Shown here piece by piece: positions 43,964-52,956 of a DNA stretch of 64,000 nucleotides. The position numbers were made by a program, and so were the translations under genes. This DNA is from Janthinobacterium agaricidamnosum NBRC 102515 = DSM 9628. Lineage in GTDB: Bacteria; Pseudomonadota; Gammaproteobacteria; Burkholderiales; Burkholderiaceae_D. The stretch covers positions 3,066,782 through 3,130,781 of the forward strand of contig NZ_HG322949.1 in the NCBI RefSeq assembly GCF_000723165.1, read 5' to 3'. The first letter of the stretch is position 1. Each line of letters begins with the position of its first letter. The notes below the pieces were generated by a model. The model was not told the DNA's origin, did no database searches, and saw only the letters and a program-made list of their open reading frames with translations.

Positions 43964-46900
43964 TTAATCCCGCACCCTGCGCCATCCCACTTTATGTGCG
44001 CCGATCGCGTTCGGCGCCGACAATTCATTGGTCAGCATCTTGCCGTCGGCGGTGGTGCTGACCATTTTGTACGCGCCGGACGGCAGCCGGATGATGATGA
44101 AACCGACCGCCGCCGAGGTGTTCGACAAGGTCTGGCCGACGCTCTTGTCGGCCCGCACATAATTGCCGCTGCAAGCGTCGAACTGGTACAGATTACTGGT
44201 GCCGCCGACCGTGCACGTCGATTCGGCGCTCGGTATATTGGTGACGATGTTGAGTGCGCCGGAAACGATTTTCGGGTCCAGGTTCATCCGTTCGCCGGGA
44301 TTCTGGTTCCAGTCCAGATACCAGCCGCTTTTCAGCGCCAGGTCGACCTTGTTGCCGCTGACGGTATACACGCCGCTGTTGCCGACCTGCGACAGCGTTT
44401 GCTGGACCATGCCGCCGCCGCGTATATTGCCGATTGTCGCGCCGCTGTCTTTCAGCACATACACGCTTTGCACATCCTTGCTGGTGACGTCCGGGATGTC
44501 GAGCAGGCGGCCGGTGCCGAAGCTCACCACCCGCTGCGCCGACGACACCACGGAGCCATCCTGTTGCACGGCATCGACCCGGCACGCGGTCACGTCGGGC
44601 CGCGTGGTGATCGGCTGGTTCACGCCGGCGTCGCCCATTTTCAGCACCGGCACGCTGGCGCCGGTGCTGTCGGTCAGGTCGAAACGCCACATCTGGCCCT
44701 GGTTGTCGCCGCCATAGATATAGGTGGTGACCGGGTCGCTGGCCGGGTTCAGCGTGATCGCGGTGATGCGCGCCAGGCCGGACGGCGTATCGGCGGTGCC
44801 GGAACCGGTCGAGATTTTTTTCAGGATCGTGCCGTCGCTGACGGCGACGATGTACAGATAACCCTGGCCGGTGCCGCTGCCGGCGCCATCGACGCCCGGC
44901 ACGTTGTTGTAGCCGGACGTCAGGAACACCACCCATTGATTATTCCACATGCCGAATTGCGGATTACCGAAAGTCAGGCCGATGTCGCCGTCGCTCTGTT
45001 TGCACAGGCTGCTGTCGGCGCACAATTCCCACAGCGGCTGCGGATTTTCCGGGTCGGTCACGTCGAGCGCGTAATAACCCCGCCCGCCGCCGTTCAAGCC
45101 GGCCACCAGCACGGTTTTCCAGTCCTTGCCGATCTTGACGTCGGCCAGCTCCGGCGAACCATCGACGGTGAATTGATGGTTGGTGCCGTAGGTGGTGCTC
45201 GCTTGCGGCGCCAGCTTGCGCATCGTCATGCGCGGTACATAAGCCCAGACTTCCTTGCCGCCCGGCTTGGCGGCATTGGCCGGATCGCTGCTGTTGGGCG
45301 CGTAAAACGCATGCAGCATGCCGTCATTGGCGGCCGCGAACAAGGTGCGCGTGCGCTTCAGCGACGCGGCCTGGAACGCCGGGTAACCGTCCAGCAAATA
45401 CGCCTTGCGGGCATCGTACAGATAGGCCGGCTTGGCGCTGGCGATATCGCCCAGCACGATCGGCACCGGCGAAGTGTTGACGCTATCGGCCGGCGGTGTG
45501 TAGTACGAGCGGAAAATGGTGTCGTTGGCGTATTGCTGCTGGCCGCGGAACCAGTTGATCAGGTTGCTGGCGTCGTTGGCGATGGTGCGGTTGGCGGCCG
45601 ACAGCAAGGTGCATTGCGCCAGCACGCCGCATTGATTGGCAAACCACGCGCGCTCGGCCGCCCCCATCTCGCTGTACAGGAAATTGCGCATGGCGCCGGT
45701 GACCGGGTCGCGCCACAGGATGCGCCGCTGGTCGCTGCTATTGGCCACCTGCCGGCCCAGCTGGGTCGAGGTGCTCCAGATGACATTCGGCACCACCGCG
45801 CCGGACACGGTGTCGATGTTGCGGTCGCTCAGCTCGCCAAACCAGCGCACCGTGGTGAAAGTGGCGGAAAACACGTCGCGGTCTTCCTGCGAAATATTCG
45901 GCGTCGAAGTAGCGGCGGCCGCCGCGGCGCCGACCTTCACTTGCAGCTTGGTGATCGCTTCGCTGAGGCCGGCCACCACCTGGGTCGGGTCGGACGCGCT
46001 GAAGTATTTGCCGTGGCCGTTGATGGCCGCGTGCCACAAGTCGTCGACCCGTTCCTGCACCGTGCTGGCGCCGTTGGTGGTGTCGGGATTCGGCCACACA
46101 TACGGGCCATTGTTATTCCATGGACAGCCGGTCTGCACGCCGCTGATCAGGTTATAAAAGTCGCCGCCGACCTTGACCTTGGAATTGTCGTAGTCCGGAT
46201 CGTAGGCCATGATGCCGTCGACACCCAGGCCGAGGGTGTAGGTGGTCATGTGCAGATGGGTGTTTTCGCCGGCGCCGGCGCTGACCAGGCCGGGCTTGCT
46301 CAAGTCCGGTTCCAGCGTCGGCCGCAGCGACACGGTGCCGGTGTTCGACCCGCCGTTATACCAGTACAGCGCGATGTCGGAAATCGACGGCTGGCTCTGG
46401 CCGCGGGTATCGACGCAGCCGCCGGCGGCGGTGCAGAAGCGCGCCGGATTCTCGACATTGTCGTTATTGCCGACATTGGTGACCGTATTGCCGTTCCAGT
46501 AACCGTCGGTGGTCAAGATCATGAAATTCTGCTGGCACGGGTATTGCACCACTTCCGAGCCGGACGCGTAATTGTACGGCGACTGGTTGGCGAACATCTT
46601 GCCGACATTATTCATCGCCGGGCGGATCGGCGTGCCGCCGCCGGCGGTGGTGTCGTACAGCGCGGAGTACCAGGCGCTGCGCGCGGTGGCGCTGAAGTCG
46701 GCCGGCTTGATGTCGATCGAACCGCCGTTGCCGATCACCGACAGCTTGGCGTAGCCGACCCGGTAATTGCTGGTCAATGGCGCAAACGCGATGCCGACCG
46801 AGGTTTTCATCATTTGCAGCCGGGTCTTGTAATACGCGTACCAGTTGGCGAAATTGGTCATTTCTTCGGCGTACGAGCAAAAGCCTCGGATACTGACGCA

Positions 46901-48610
46901 ATCGGTGCGCTCGCTGGACGCCGGATAGGTGGCCCGGCTATCGACGATATCGACCCGCACGAAGGTGCTCGGCGCGGCCAGCGCGGTCACTTGTACCGGG
47001 ATCATGTCGGTCACCGCGGCGGCGGCGGCGCGGTAGCCGTTGGCGGCGCTGGTCGAAAACGACAGGCCGCCGTTGGAGGTATTGTTCAGGCTGCCGACCG
47101 CGACCGTGCCGCCATTGGCCGAACCATTGTTTTCGACGATGCACACGCTGGACGTATTTTGCGCGGCGCACAGCGGCGTCACGCCGTTGCCGCCGACATA
47201 GGCGCGGATATTGCCACCGCTGCCGATGGCGGACACGATGCTGCTGGCCACGGCGCCGGCATTGCGGCTTTTGCCCAGCGAGATGCTGCCGGCCAGGCTG
47301 GCGCCCTTGTAGCTGACGCCGTTCAGCGTGGCGCTGGGATTATTGCTGGCGCTGGTGCCGCTGACGGCGATCAGCGCGGTCGGCGGCACATAGGTCACCG
47401 CCGTGCTGACGGTGGTCGCCGGCGCATTGACGGTGATGCCCCAGCCGGCGCGCGACGAGTCGTTGAGCACGCTGCAATTGGCGGCGCTTTTCGCGCCGCT
47501 GCAAGTGATCGGCAACACCGCGACGATATTGTCGCCGCCCAGCGTGATGCCGTACGACGCACACGGCGCCACCGTGCTGGTGCCGACCGGGTTGTTGACG
47601 CAGGCCCAGTATTGATTGGCCAGGCCGGTCTTGGCGATGATCGACGCCGCCAGCGCGCTGGCCAGCGCCTGCTGCTTGGCCGGCGTATCGGTGCCGTTGG
47701 CCGCCGTCACCGCGGTATTGGTGATGGTGCGCGCGGTGTTCGGGTCGGGAATCGTGACGCTGCTGATGCTGACCGAATTGGGGCCGTTCGACGCGCCGAT
47801 CGAAATCGTGCCGTACGACGCGGTCGAACCGAGCACCGCCGAATAGCGCGGATACTGGAAGTTGCCGACCCGCTTGCCCTGGCAATTGGTCAGCGAGGTG
47901 TTGCTGCACCAGCGCACCTTGGCCGGCACCGGATAACCGCTGGGCGCCGGCGCGCCGACCGAGGTCGACTTGCAGACCGTCATTTTATCGTCGGTGCAAT
48001 ATTCAGCGACGCCGATGGTGTAATAGTAGGGATTGCCGTTCTTGCCGCTGGCATTGTAATAAGTATTGTTCGGATAGGTGTAGGTCGCGGTATTGCTGCG
48101 GCAATTGCCGTTATTGTCGCACCATTGCAAATCAGGAAAGCCGGTCACCAGGTTGCTGGTGCCGATGCTGTTGCCATACATATCGGTGCTGCGCGCGCCA
48201 AAACCGTCGCCCGGCACCCGCGTCCAGTTGCCGGTATTGGCCGCCGTCATGCTGTCGTAAAAGCTGCCGTCCGCCTTGATCGGCACGCCATAATGGATTT
48301 TCGGATTGTAATATTGCTTGTTAAAGTCGGGGCTCATGAACGGCGGATGGCCGACCGTGCAGCCGGTGGTGCCGCTGGATAAATCGGCATAAAAGCGGCA
48401 CAGGTTATCGTCCACATAATCGGGCGTATAAGCCTGGTCCATCGAACCGGAATTATCGAACAGCAGCATCAGGTTCGGCTTGACCGAACCGGTGCCGTCG
48501 ATATTGAGCAACGGGACTTGCGCGATATTGGTGGTGCCCGCGCCCGCCCCTGCCGGCCACAACAGCACGACCAGCGACAACGTGAACAAATAACACAGTT
48601 TTTTCATCAT
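43964..48610 (-). CDS. pilY1: PilY1-type type IV pilus adhesin/assembly protein
   Basis: 1548 residues with a signal peptide (MMKKLCYLFTLSLVVLLWPAG). Starts a von Willebrand A-like domain with the MIDAS motif DNSGS (Asp52, Ser54, Ser56), which is split by a large insertion (about 57-578) before EEMTNFANWYAYYKTRLQMMKTS. The C-terminal third is the PilC/PilY1 beta-propeller (RTLFAAANDGMLHAFYAP, YGTNHQFTVDGSPELADVKIG, GGGRGYYALDVTDPENP, GDNQGQMWRFDL). It promotes pilus extension and adhesion. Start ATG overlaps the pilX stop (ATGA). Confidence 0.93.
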   Translation of the reverse strand: MMKKLCYLFTLSLVVLLWPAGAGAGTTNIAQVPLLNIDGTGSVKPNLMLLFDNSGSMDQAYTPDYVDDNLCRFYADLSSGTTGCTVGHPPFMSPDFNKQYYNPKIHYGVPIKADGSFYDSMTAANTGNWTRVPGDGFGARSTDMYGNSIGTSNLVTGFPDLQWCDNNGNCRSNTATYTYPNNTYYNASGKNGNPYYYTIGVAEYCTDDKMTVCKSTSVGAPAPSGYPVPAKVRWCSNTSLTNCQGKRVGNFQYPRYSAVLGSTASYGTISIGASNGPNSVSISSVTIPDPNTARTITNTAVTAANGTDTPAKQQALASALAASIIAKTGLANQYWACVNNPVGTSTVAPCASYGITLGGDNIVAVLPITCSGAKSAANCSVLNDSSRAGWGITVNAPATTVSTAVTYVPPTALIAVSGTSASNNPSATLNGVSYKGASLAGSISLGKSRNAGAVASSIVSAIGSGGNIRAYVGGNGVTPLCAAQNTSSVCIVENNGSANGGTVAVGSLNNTSNGGLSFSTSAANGYRAAAAAVTDMIPVQVTALAAPSTFVRVDIVDSRATYPASSERTDCVSIRGFCSYAEEMTNFANWYAYYKTRLQMMKTSVGIAFAPLTSNYRVGYAKLSVIGNGGSIDIKPADFSATARSAWYSALYDTTAGGGTPIRPAMNNVGKMFANQSPYNYASGSEVVQYPCQQNFMILTTDGYWNGNTVTNVGNNDNVENPARFCTAAGGCVDTRGQSQPSISDIALYWYNGGSNTGTVSLRPTLEPDLSKPGLVSAGAGENTHLHMTTYTLGLGVDGIMAYDPDYDNSKVKVGGDFYNLISGVQTGCPWNNNGPYVWPNPDTTNGASTVQERVDDLWHAAINGHGKYFSASDPTQVVAGLSEAITKLQVKVGAAAAAATSTPNISQEDRDVFSATFTTVRWFGELSDRNIDTVSGAVVPNVIWSTSTQLGRQVANSSDQRRILWRDPVTGAMRNFLYSEMGAAERAWFANQCGVLAQCTLLSAANRTIANDASNLINWFRGQQQYANDTIFRSYYTPPADSVNTSPVPIVLGDIASAKPAYLYDARKAYLLDGYPAFQAASLKRTRTLFAAANDGMLHAFYAPNSSDPANAAKPGGKEVWAYVPRMTMRKLAPQASTTYGTNHQFTVDGSPELADVKIGKDWKTVLVAGLNGGGRGYYALDVTDPENPQPLWELCADSSLCKQSDGDIGLTFGNPQFGMWNNQWVVFLTSGYNNVPGVDGAGSGTGQGYLYIVAVSDGTILKKISTGSGTADTPSGLARITAITLNPASDPVTTYIYGGDNQGQMWRFDLTDSTGASVPVLKMGDAGVNQPITTRPDVTACRVDAVQQDGSVVSSAQRVVSFGTGRLLDIPDVTSKDVQSVYVLKDSGATIGNIRGGGMVQQTLSQVGNSGVYTVSGNKVDLALKSGWYLDWNQNPGERMNLDPKIVSGALNIVTNIPSAESTCTVGGTSNLYQFDACSGNYVRADKSVGQTLSNTSAAVGFIIIRLPSGAYKMVSTTADGKMLTNELSAPNAIGAHKVGWRRVRD

Positions 48611-49200
48611 GCGCCTATCATGACTACGGCTTGATTGACCACATTGCCGCCGCGCACGCCGAAAATGCGCGCGGTGACGATGTAATGGATTTGCGGCGCG
48701 CCGGCCAGGCTGACGCTGTCGCTGGCCAGGCTGTCGCCCAGCGCCACGGCATTGTTGACCACCGAGGTATTCGGCGCGGTTTGCATGCAACTGTTCTTCG
48801 GCTGGTTATACGCGCCGGAAAAAGCGCACATGCGGTGTATCACGTATTCGATGCGGTTGTTATAATCGTCGTCGATGGTTTTCGAGCCGTTCCAGAAGCC
48901 GCTGCTGTTGACGCCCTGGCTGGTGTCGAAGGTCGCCACATAGGCATTGTCCGGACTGTTCGCATCGAGCAGGGCCTTGTTGCCCGATGCGGTGTTTTTC
49001 AGCCACTGGAAGCCGGTCAGCAGGCCCAGGTCGACCGCCTTGCCGAGGCTGGCTTCATACGCCAGGTTGCTGGTCATCAAGGTGCTCGAGGTGCTGGAGC
49101 GCAGCAAATACAGGCTGCCGATCAGCATCACGGCCAGTATCACCAGCATCACCGGCAAGGCCACGCCGCGCGGCCGGCGCAAGTGGATAGCGTTGCTCAT
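48607..49200 (-). CDS. pilX: Type IV pilus minor pilin PilX
   Basis: 197 residues. N-terminus RRPRGVALPVMLVILAVMLIGSLYLLRS has the prepilin-like Gly followed by a hydrophobic helix, with the GVALPVMLVIL form seen in PilX rather than GFTLIE. C-terminal segment contains two Cys (CAFSGAYNQPKNSC) that could form a disulfide. Starts at 49200, overlapping the pilW stop by ATGA. Part of pilE-fimT-pilV-pilW-pilX-pilY1. Confidence 0.88.
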   Translation of the reverse strand: MSNAIHLRRPRGVALPVMLVILAVMLIGSLYLLRSSTSSTLMTSNLAYEASLGKAVDLGLLTGFQWLKNTASGNKALLDANSPDNAYVATFDTSQGVNSSGFWNGSKTIDDDYNNRIEYVIHRMCAFSGAYNQPKNSCMQTAPNTSVVNNAVALGDSLASDSVSLAGAPQIHYIVTARIFGVRGGNVVNQAVVMIGA

Positions 49201-50387
49201 GTCGGTCTCCAGTTCGAATTGCGCAATGGCACGATGGTTTCGAATACCCGGTAGCGGTAGCATTTCCAATCGACCGTATCGCCGGCCACCGCCACATTGA
49301 CGGACACCGGCACCGCGCTGACGCCGAATGGCTCGGCCGCGCCGAACACCACCGGCAAGGCGGTGCTGGCGCTGCACACGCCCTGGCTGTTCGGCTTTTC
49401 CGGATTCTTGCTGCGTGCCACCACCGCCACCCGCAGCGCGGCGATATGCTGATAATCGCCGGCGCTGCCGACCAGACCGTCATTATCGGCGTCGATCATG
49501 CTGCCGGACCACTGCGATACCTGCATGCCGCCGGACGGCGTAAAGGCGGCGCCGCTGCGCGTGTCGAAACCATATTGCGCCTTCAGCGACACGATGTTGT
49601 CGGTCACGCTGGCCGGTGCGGCGCTGCTGCCGGCCAGGTCGGCGGCGCGCATCTGCAGGAAGCCGTTGGCCACCGACCAGGTGTGGAACGACAGCCTTGA
49701 TCCCGGCCCCAGGTTGAACAGGCGCGCCTGGCCATTCTTGTACAGCGCACCCAGCTGGCCGGCGTTGAAGCGGAAACCGGCGCCGCTGGCGATGCTCAGT
49801 TTTTGCGGCTGCGGCGGTCCCGCCTGCAGGCCCGGGTCGACGGCGATCTGCGCCAGCGCGCACTTGGCCGCACCGACGGTTTCCGGCGCCACCACGATCA
49901 CGTCGCCGAGCGCAAAACCGTAGGGCACGCGCTCGACCACGATATTGTTTTCTCCAGCGTAATCGTGGGTCAGCCGCAAGGTGCCGGTGCCGCCCATGGC
50001 GCTGCCGGAATACAAGGTCAGCCGGTCCGGGTCGGCGCCGTTCGATTCGATCAGCGCGGCGGCCAGCGGGCTGACCATCAAGCCGCCGCGCGGCACCGCC
50101 GTCAGCGTATAACCTTGGTTATCGAAAAATACCGTGTCGCAACCGGTCAGCAAGGGATCGTTCAAGCCCCAGCCGGCCTGGCTCGCTTCGTTATTGATCG
50201 TGAACAGCGCCAGCATGCCGTTTTGCATCGCATCCGAACCGCCCAGCGACGCCTGCTTGCTTTGCTCGGAACTCAAGACCAGCCGGGTCGCGAACAGCAG
50301 CGCCAGCATGCCGATGACTACGCTGACCAGCAACTCGACCACGGAAAAACCGGCGCCGCCGCCGGAAGCAAGACGATCCGATCTCAT
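49197..50387 (-). CDS. pilW: Type IV pilus minor pilin PilW
   Basis: 396 residues. GAGFSVVELLVSVVIGMLALLFATRLVL is a class III prepilin signal: cleavage after Gly, Glu at +5. C-terminal region has GDTVDWKCYRYRVFETIVPLRN typical of PilW. Starts at 50387, overlapping the pilV stop. Confidence 0.9.
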   Translation of the reverse strand: MRSDRLASGGGAGFSVVELLVSVVIGMLALLFATRLVLSSEQSKQASLGGSDAMQNGMLALFTINNEASQAGWGLNDPLLTGCDTVFFDNQGYTLTAVPRGGLMVSPLAAALIESNGADPDRLTLYSGSAMGGTGTLRLTHDYAGENNIVVERVPYGFALGDVIVVAPETVGAAKCALAQIAVDPGLQAGPPQPQKLSIASGAGFRFNAGQLGALYKNGQARLFNLGPGSRLSFHTWSVANGFLQMRAADLAGSSAAPASVTDNIVSLKAQYGFDTRSGAAFTPSGGMQVSQWSGSMIDADNDGLVGSAGDYQHIAALRVAVVARSKNPEKPNSQGVCSASTALPVVFGAAEPFGVSAVPVSVNVAVAGDTVDWKCYRYRVFETIVPLRNSNWRPT

Positions 50388-50797
50388 GCGCCCCCCACAT
50401 ACGACGTCACGCTATGGACATTCGGCGCGCCGCCATCCTTGCGGGTCCATTTGATGGTCGCCACCACCGTGTTGCGGGTGGCGTCGGCGTTCGGCGTGAT
50501 GACGATGGAAATCGTCGCGCCGGGGATCACGGTGCGGGTATTGGCGTACCAGGTTTTCAGGCGGTCGCCCGGCGCGCCGCCTTCGGCCAGCGCATAGCCG
50601 GACAAATTGGGCTGGTCGTTGGCCAGCACGCCGAACAGCTTGTCGGTGGCCATCGCGGCTTCGGCGCGCAAGCCGGCGTCCGACATCGCCGAATACGCGC
50701 GCGCCTGCAAGCCGATGGCGCCGAGCAGGCCGATGGCCAGGATCAGGCTGGCGATCAGCGCTTCCAGCAAAGCGATACCGCCTTGACGATGTTTCAT
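50384..50797 (-). CDS. pilV: Type IV pilus minor pilin PilV
   Basis: 137 residues. RQGGIALLEALIASLILAIGLLGAIGLQAR is the PilV prepilin form (Gly then IALLEALIA). Compact globular domain follows (PGDRLKTWYANTRTVIPGA). The ATG at 50797 overlaps the fimT stop (ATGA). Confidence 0.9.
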   Translation of the reverse strand: MKHRQGGIALLEALIASLILAIGLLGAIGLQARAYSAMSDAGLRAEAAMATDKLFGVLANDQPNLSGYALAEGGAPGDRLKTWYANTRTVIPGATISIVITPNADATRNTVVATIKWTRKDGGAPNVHSVTSYVGGA

Positions 50798-51423
50798 TGA
50801 GGACACCCCCGCGAATCGGTGACGGCGACCTTCGGATCGCATTTGCTGACCGTGCCGGCCAGCGTCACCACCAGCGCCGACGAGCGCAACGTGGCCGCAT
50901 ACGCGGCGGCCGGATCGAACGTCAAGCGGCTCAGGCGCTGGTCAAAGCTGGTATCGACCCAGCCCAGCGACGTGAAATACACGCTGGAGGTGCCTTCCGG
51001 CGACAAGGTCGGCACCAGCACCGTGGCGGCCGGCAAGGCGCTGGCGCCCCGGAACACCGACGTAAAACCGGCCGCGCCCTCGGGATCGCCGACCGCCTGG
51101 GCGGTGGTGGTCGACCAGGAACCGCTTTGATCCGAGCAGGGCACGCCCGGTTTCGGGAAACAGATATCGACTTGCCAATCCATCTGGCCATTCAGCGCAT
51201 TTGGCGTCAGCACGATGCGGCTGGCCGCGTTATGGCCCAGCGCCTGCTGGCGCGCCAGCTTGAAACCCTCGGCATACAATTCAGTGGCGCCGGCGGCCTT
51301 GTTGCTCAAGCTCCAGGATGCCATTTTCGGCACGCCGACCGCCAGCAAGATGCCGAAAATCACCAGCACCACCATCAATTCCAGCAGGGTAAAACCCCGC
51401 CTGGCCGGACTTAATTGATGCAT
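50794..51423 (-). CDS. fimT: FimT/GspH-type pseudopilin
   Basis: 209 residues; the open frame runs upstream to 51951 but the real start is the ATG at 51423, giving [23 protein letters not shown], a class III prepilin signal. C-terminal GspH-like domain ([27 protein letters not shown]). Its start lies 13 nt inside the pilE coding end, so the two overlap out of frame. FimT helps pilus assembly and in some species binds DNA for uptake. Confidence 0.9.
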   Translation of the reverse strand: MHQLSPARRGFTLLELMVVLVIFGILLAVGVPKMASWSLSNKAAGATELYAEGFKLARQQALGHNAASRIVLTPNALNGQMDWQVDICFPKPGVPCSDQSGSWSTTTAQAVGDPEGAAGFTSVFRGASALPAATVLVPTLSPEGTSSVYFTSLGWVDTSFDQRLSRLTFDPAAAYAATLRSSALVVTLAGTVSKCDPKVAVTDSRGCPQ

Positions 51424-51833
51424 GAGCCATCCCTGCGGTCGCTCCAGCAAGTACTGTTGCTGGTCCAGCCAGCCGGCGCGGTGGTGCTGCGGCCGCCATT
51501 CTGGTCGATGGTGAACACGAAGCCGGCCGTCGGGCCGGTGCCGGTGGCGGTGATGGTATACGTCGACGCGGTGGCGGCCGACAACGCATACGTAAAATTC
51601 CTGGTGGTCGACGGCAAGCCGTGGGCGGTGTCGAAATTGGCGTAGCTGCGGTTGATCGACCAGTATTGTTCCGCGCCGGGCTGGGCCGCGCCGAGCGCGC
51701 TGAATGCTTCCGTCAAGCGGCTGCGCAGCACATAATCGCGGTAAGACGGCAACGCGACCGCGGTCAGGATGCCGACGATGGCGACCGTCACCAGCACTTC
51801 GATCAAGGTGAAACCGCGCTTGCCTGCCTTCAT
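51411..51833 (-). CDS. pilE: Type IV minor pilin PilE
   Basis: 140 residues with [31 protein letters not shown]: Gly cleavage site and Glu5. C-terminal [11 protein letters not shown] forms the usual D-region Cys pair. First gene of the minor pilin operon; ATG at 51833 preferred over 51857. The 190-nt region before it is shared with the divergent lactamase gene. Confidence 0.88.
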   Translation of the reverse strand: MKAGKRGFTLIEVLVTVAIVGILTAVALPSYRDYVLRSRLTEAFSALGAAQPGAEQYWSINRSYANFDTAHGLPSTTRNFTYALSAATASTYTITATGTGPTAGFVFTIDQNGGRSTTAPAGWTSNSTCWSDRRDGSCIN

Positions 51834-51981
51834 GTTTTGCTCCGGATGCGATGACATCGATAAACCCGCACAACGCGGACGCTATTCTTTCCATCATGCT
51901 ACATCGTCCAGCTTTCATTTCCCTGAGGAAATGCTGACAAAATCCTGACAAAGCCTGTATCGCGACAGATCATGATGGCCC

Positions 51982-52011
51982 TTGCCCGCAAAATAGCAAA
52001 AATGCTATTCT
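51982..52011 (+). promoter_or_regulatory. Predicted bla promoter overlapping an inverted repeat
   Basis: -35 TTGCCC (51982-51987), 18-nt spacer, -10 TATTCT (52006-52011). The perfect repeat AATAGCA-AAAA-TGCTATT (51992-52009) covers the spacer and most of the -10, so a bound regulator would block polymerase. About 35 nt from the -10 to the lactamase start. Confidence 0.5.
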
Positions 52012-52045
52012 AAAGAAATAATAAATTGCACGGACCCACTCTTTC

Positions 52046-52948
52046 ATGACCTCACCATGGTTTTACGCACTGGCCGCGGCACTCGTGTCGGCCAATACGC
52101 TCGCCGCCGATCCGCTGACCCGGCCGATCGCCTCCCCTTACGCAAAAGAATGGCTGAAACCGCAGCGGCCGCTGCGCATCCATGGCGACACGTATTACGT
52201 CGGTTTCGGCGGCTTGAGTCTGGTCTTGATCGACAGCAAGGCCGGCCTGATCCTGATCGATGGCGCACTGCCGCAAGCGGTGCCGGCGATCGCCGCCAAT
52301 ATTCAACAACTGGGATTTAACATCGAGGATGTCAAATACATCCTCAATACCGAGGCGCATTTCGACCATGCCGGCGGCATCGCGGCGCTGGCGCGCGACA
52401 GTGGCGCGATCACCGTCAGCAGCCCGGCCGGCATCGCGGCGCTGGCTGGCGGCCATGTGCTGGCCAACGACCCGCAAGCGGGCCAGATCGACGCCTTTGC
52501 GCCGGTCAGCAAACTGCAAGCCATCGGCGATGGCGAGACTCTGCACTTGGGCAATACCGCCATCAGCGCCCATTTCACGCCCGGCCATACGCCCGGCAGC
52601 ACCAGCTGGAGCTGGCGCTCTTGTCAAAACGGCCAATGCGTCGATATCGTGTTCGGCGCCAGCCTGAACGCGGTGTCGGCCGATCGCTTTCACTTCAGCG
52701 CAGCGGCCAACCAGAGCAGCACGGCGGTGTTCCGCAGCGGCATCCGCAACTTCGCCCAACTGCCGTGCGATATCCTGATTTCGGCGCACCCCGACCATTC
52801 CGGCTTCGACCAGAAATTGCAGCAGGCAGCCCGCCAGCCGGCCAGCAACCCATTCATCGATCCCCAGGCTTGCCGCAACTATGCCGCCAAATACGAACAA
52901 AAGCTCGATGCGCGCCTCGCCAGGGAAGCGGCCGGCGCGCACGAATAG
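52046..52948 (+). CDS. Subclass B3 metallo-beta-lactamase, B3-E variant
   Basis: 300 residues with a signal peptide (cleavage near LAAD at 19-22). The fold is B3 metallo-beta-lactamase: LSLVLIDSKAGLILIDGALPQ, then NTEAHFDHAGG where Glu103 stands in place of the first His of the HxHxDH zinc motif; His105, Asp107, His108, His181 in GHTPGS and His248 in AHPDHSG are intact. The E-for-H change defines the B3-E type, reported for SIE-1. Predicted beta-lactam hydrolase in the periplasm; strength and spectrum cannot be inferred. Start ATG, alone on its strand. Confidence 0.9.
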   Translation: MTSPWFYALAAALVSANTLAADPLTRPIASPYAKEWLKPQRPLRIHGDTYYVGFGGLSLVLIDSKAGLILIDGALPQAVPAIAANIQQLGFNIEDVKYILNTEAHFDHAGGIAALARDSGAITVSSPAGIAALAGGHVLANDPQAGQIDAFAPVSKLQAIGDGETLHLGNTAISAHFTPGHTPGSTSWSWRSCQNGQCVDIVFGASLNAVSADRFHFSAAANQSSTAVFRSGIRNFAQLPCDILISAHPDHSGFDQKLQQAARQPASNPFIDPQACRNYAAKYEQKLDARLAREAAGAHE

Positions 52949-52956
52949 ACCGAGGT

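Noticed and set aside
43994..48382. A 1462-codon plus-strand open frame opposite pilY1
   Set aside because: Arg/Gly/Ala/His-rich composition with no domain; it mirrors the real pilY1 gene in GC-rich DNA.
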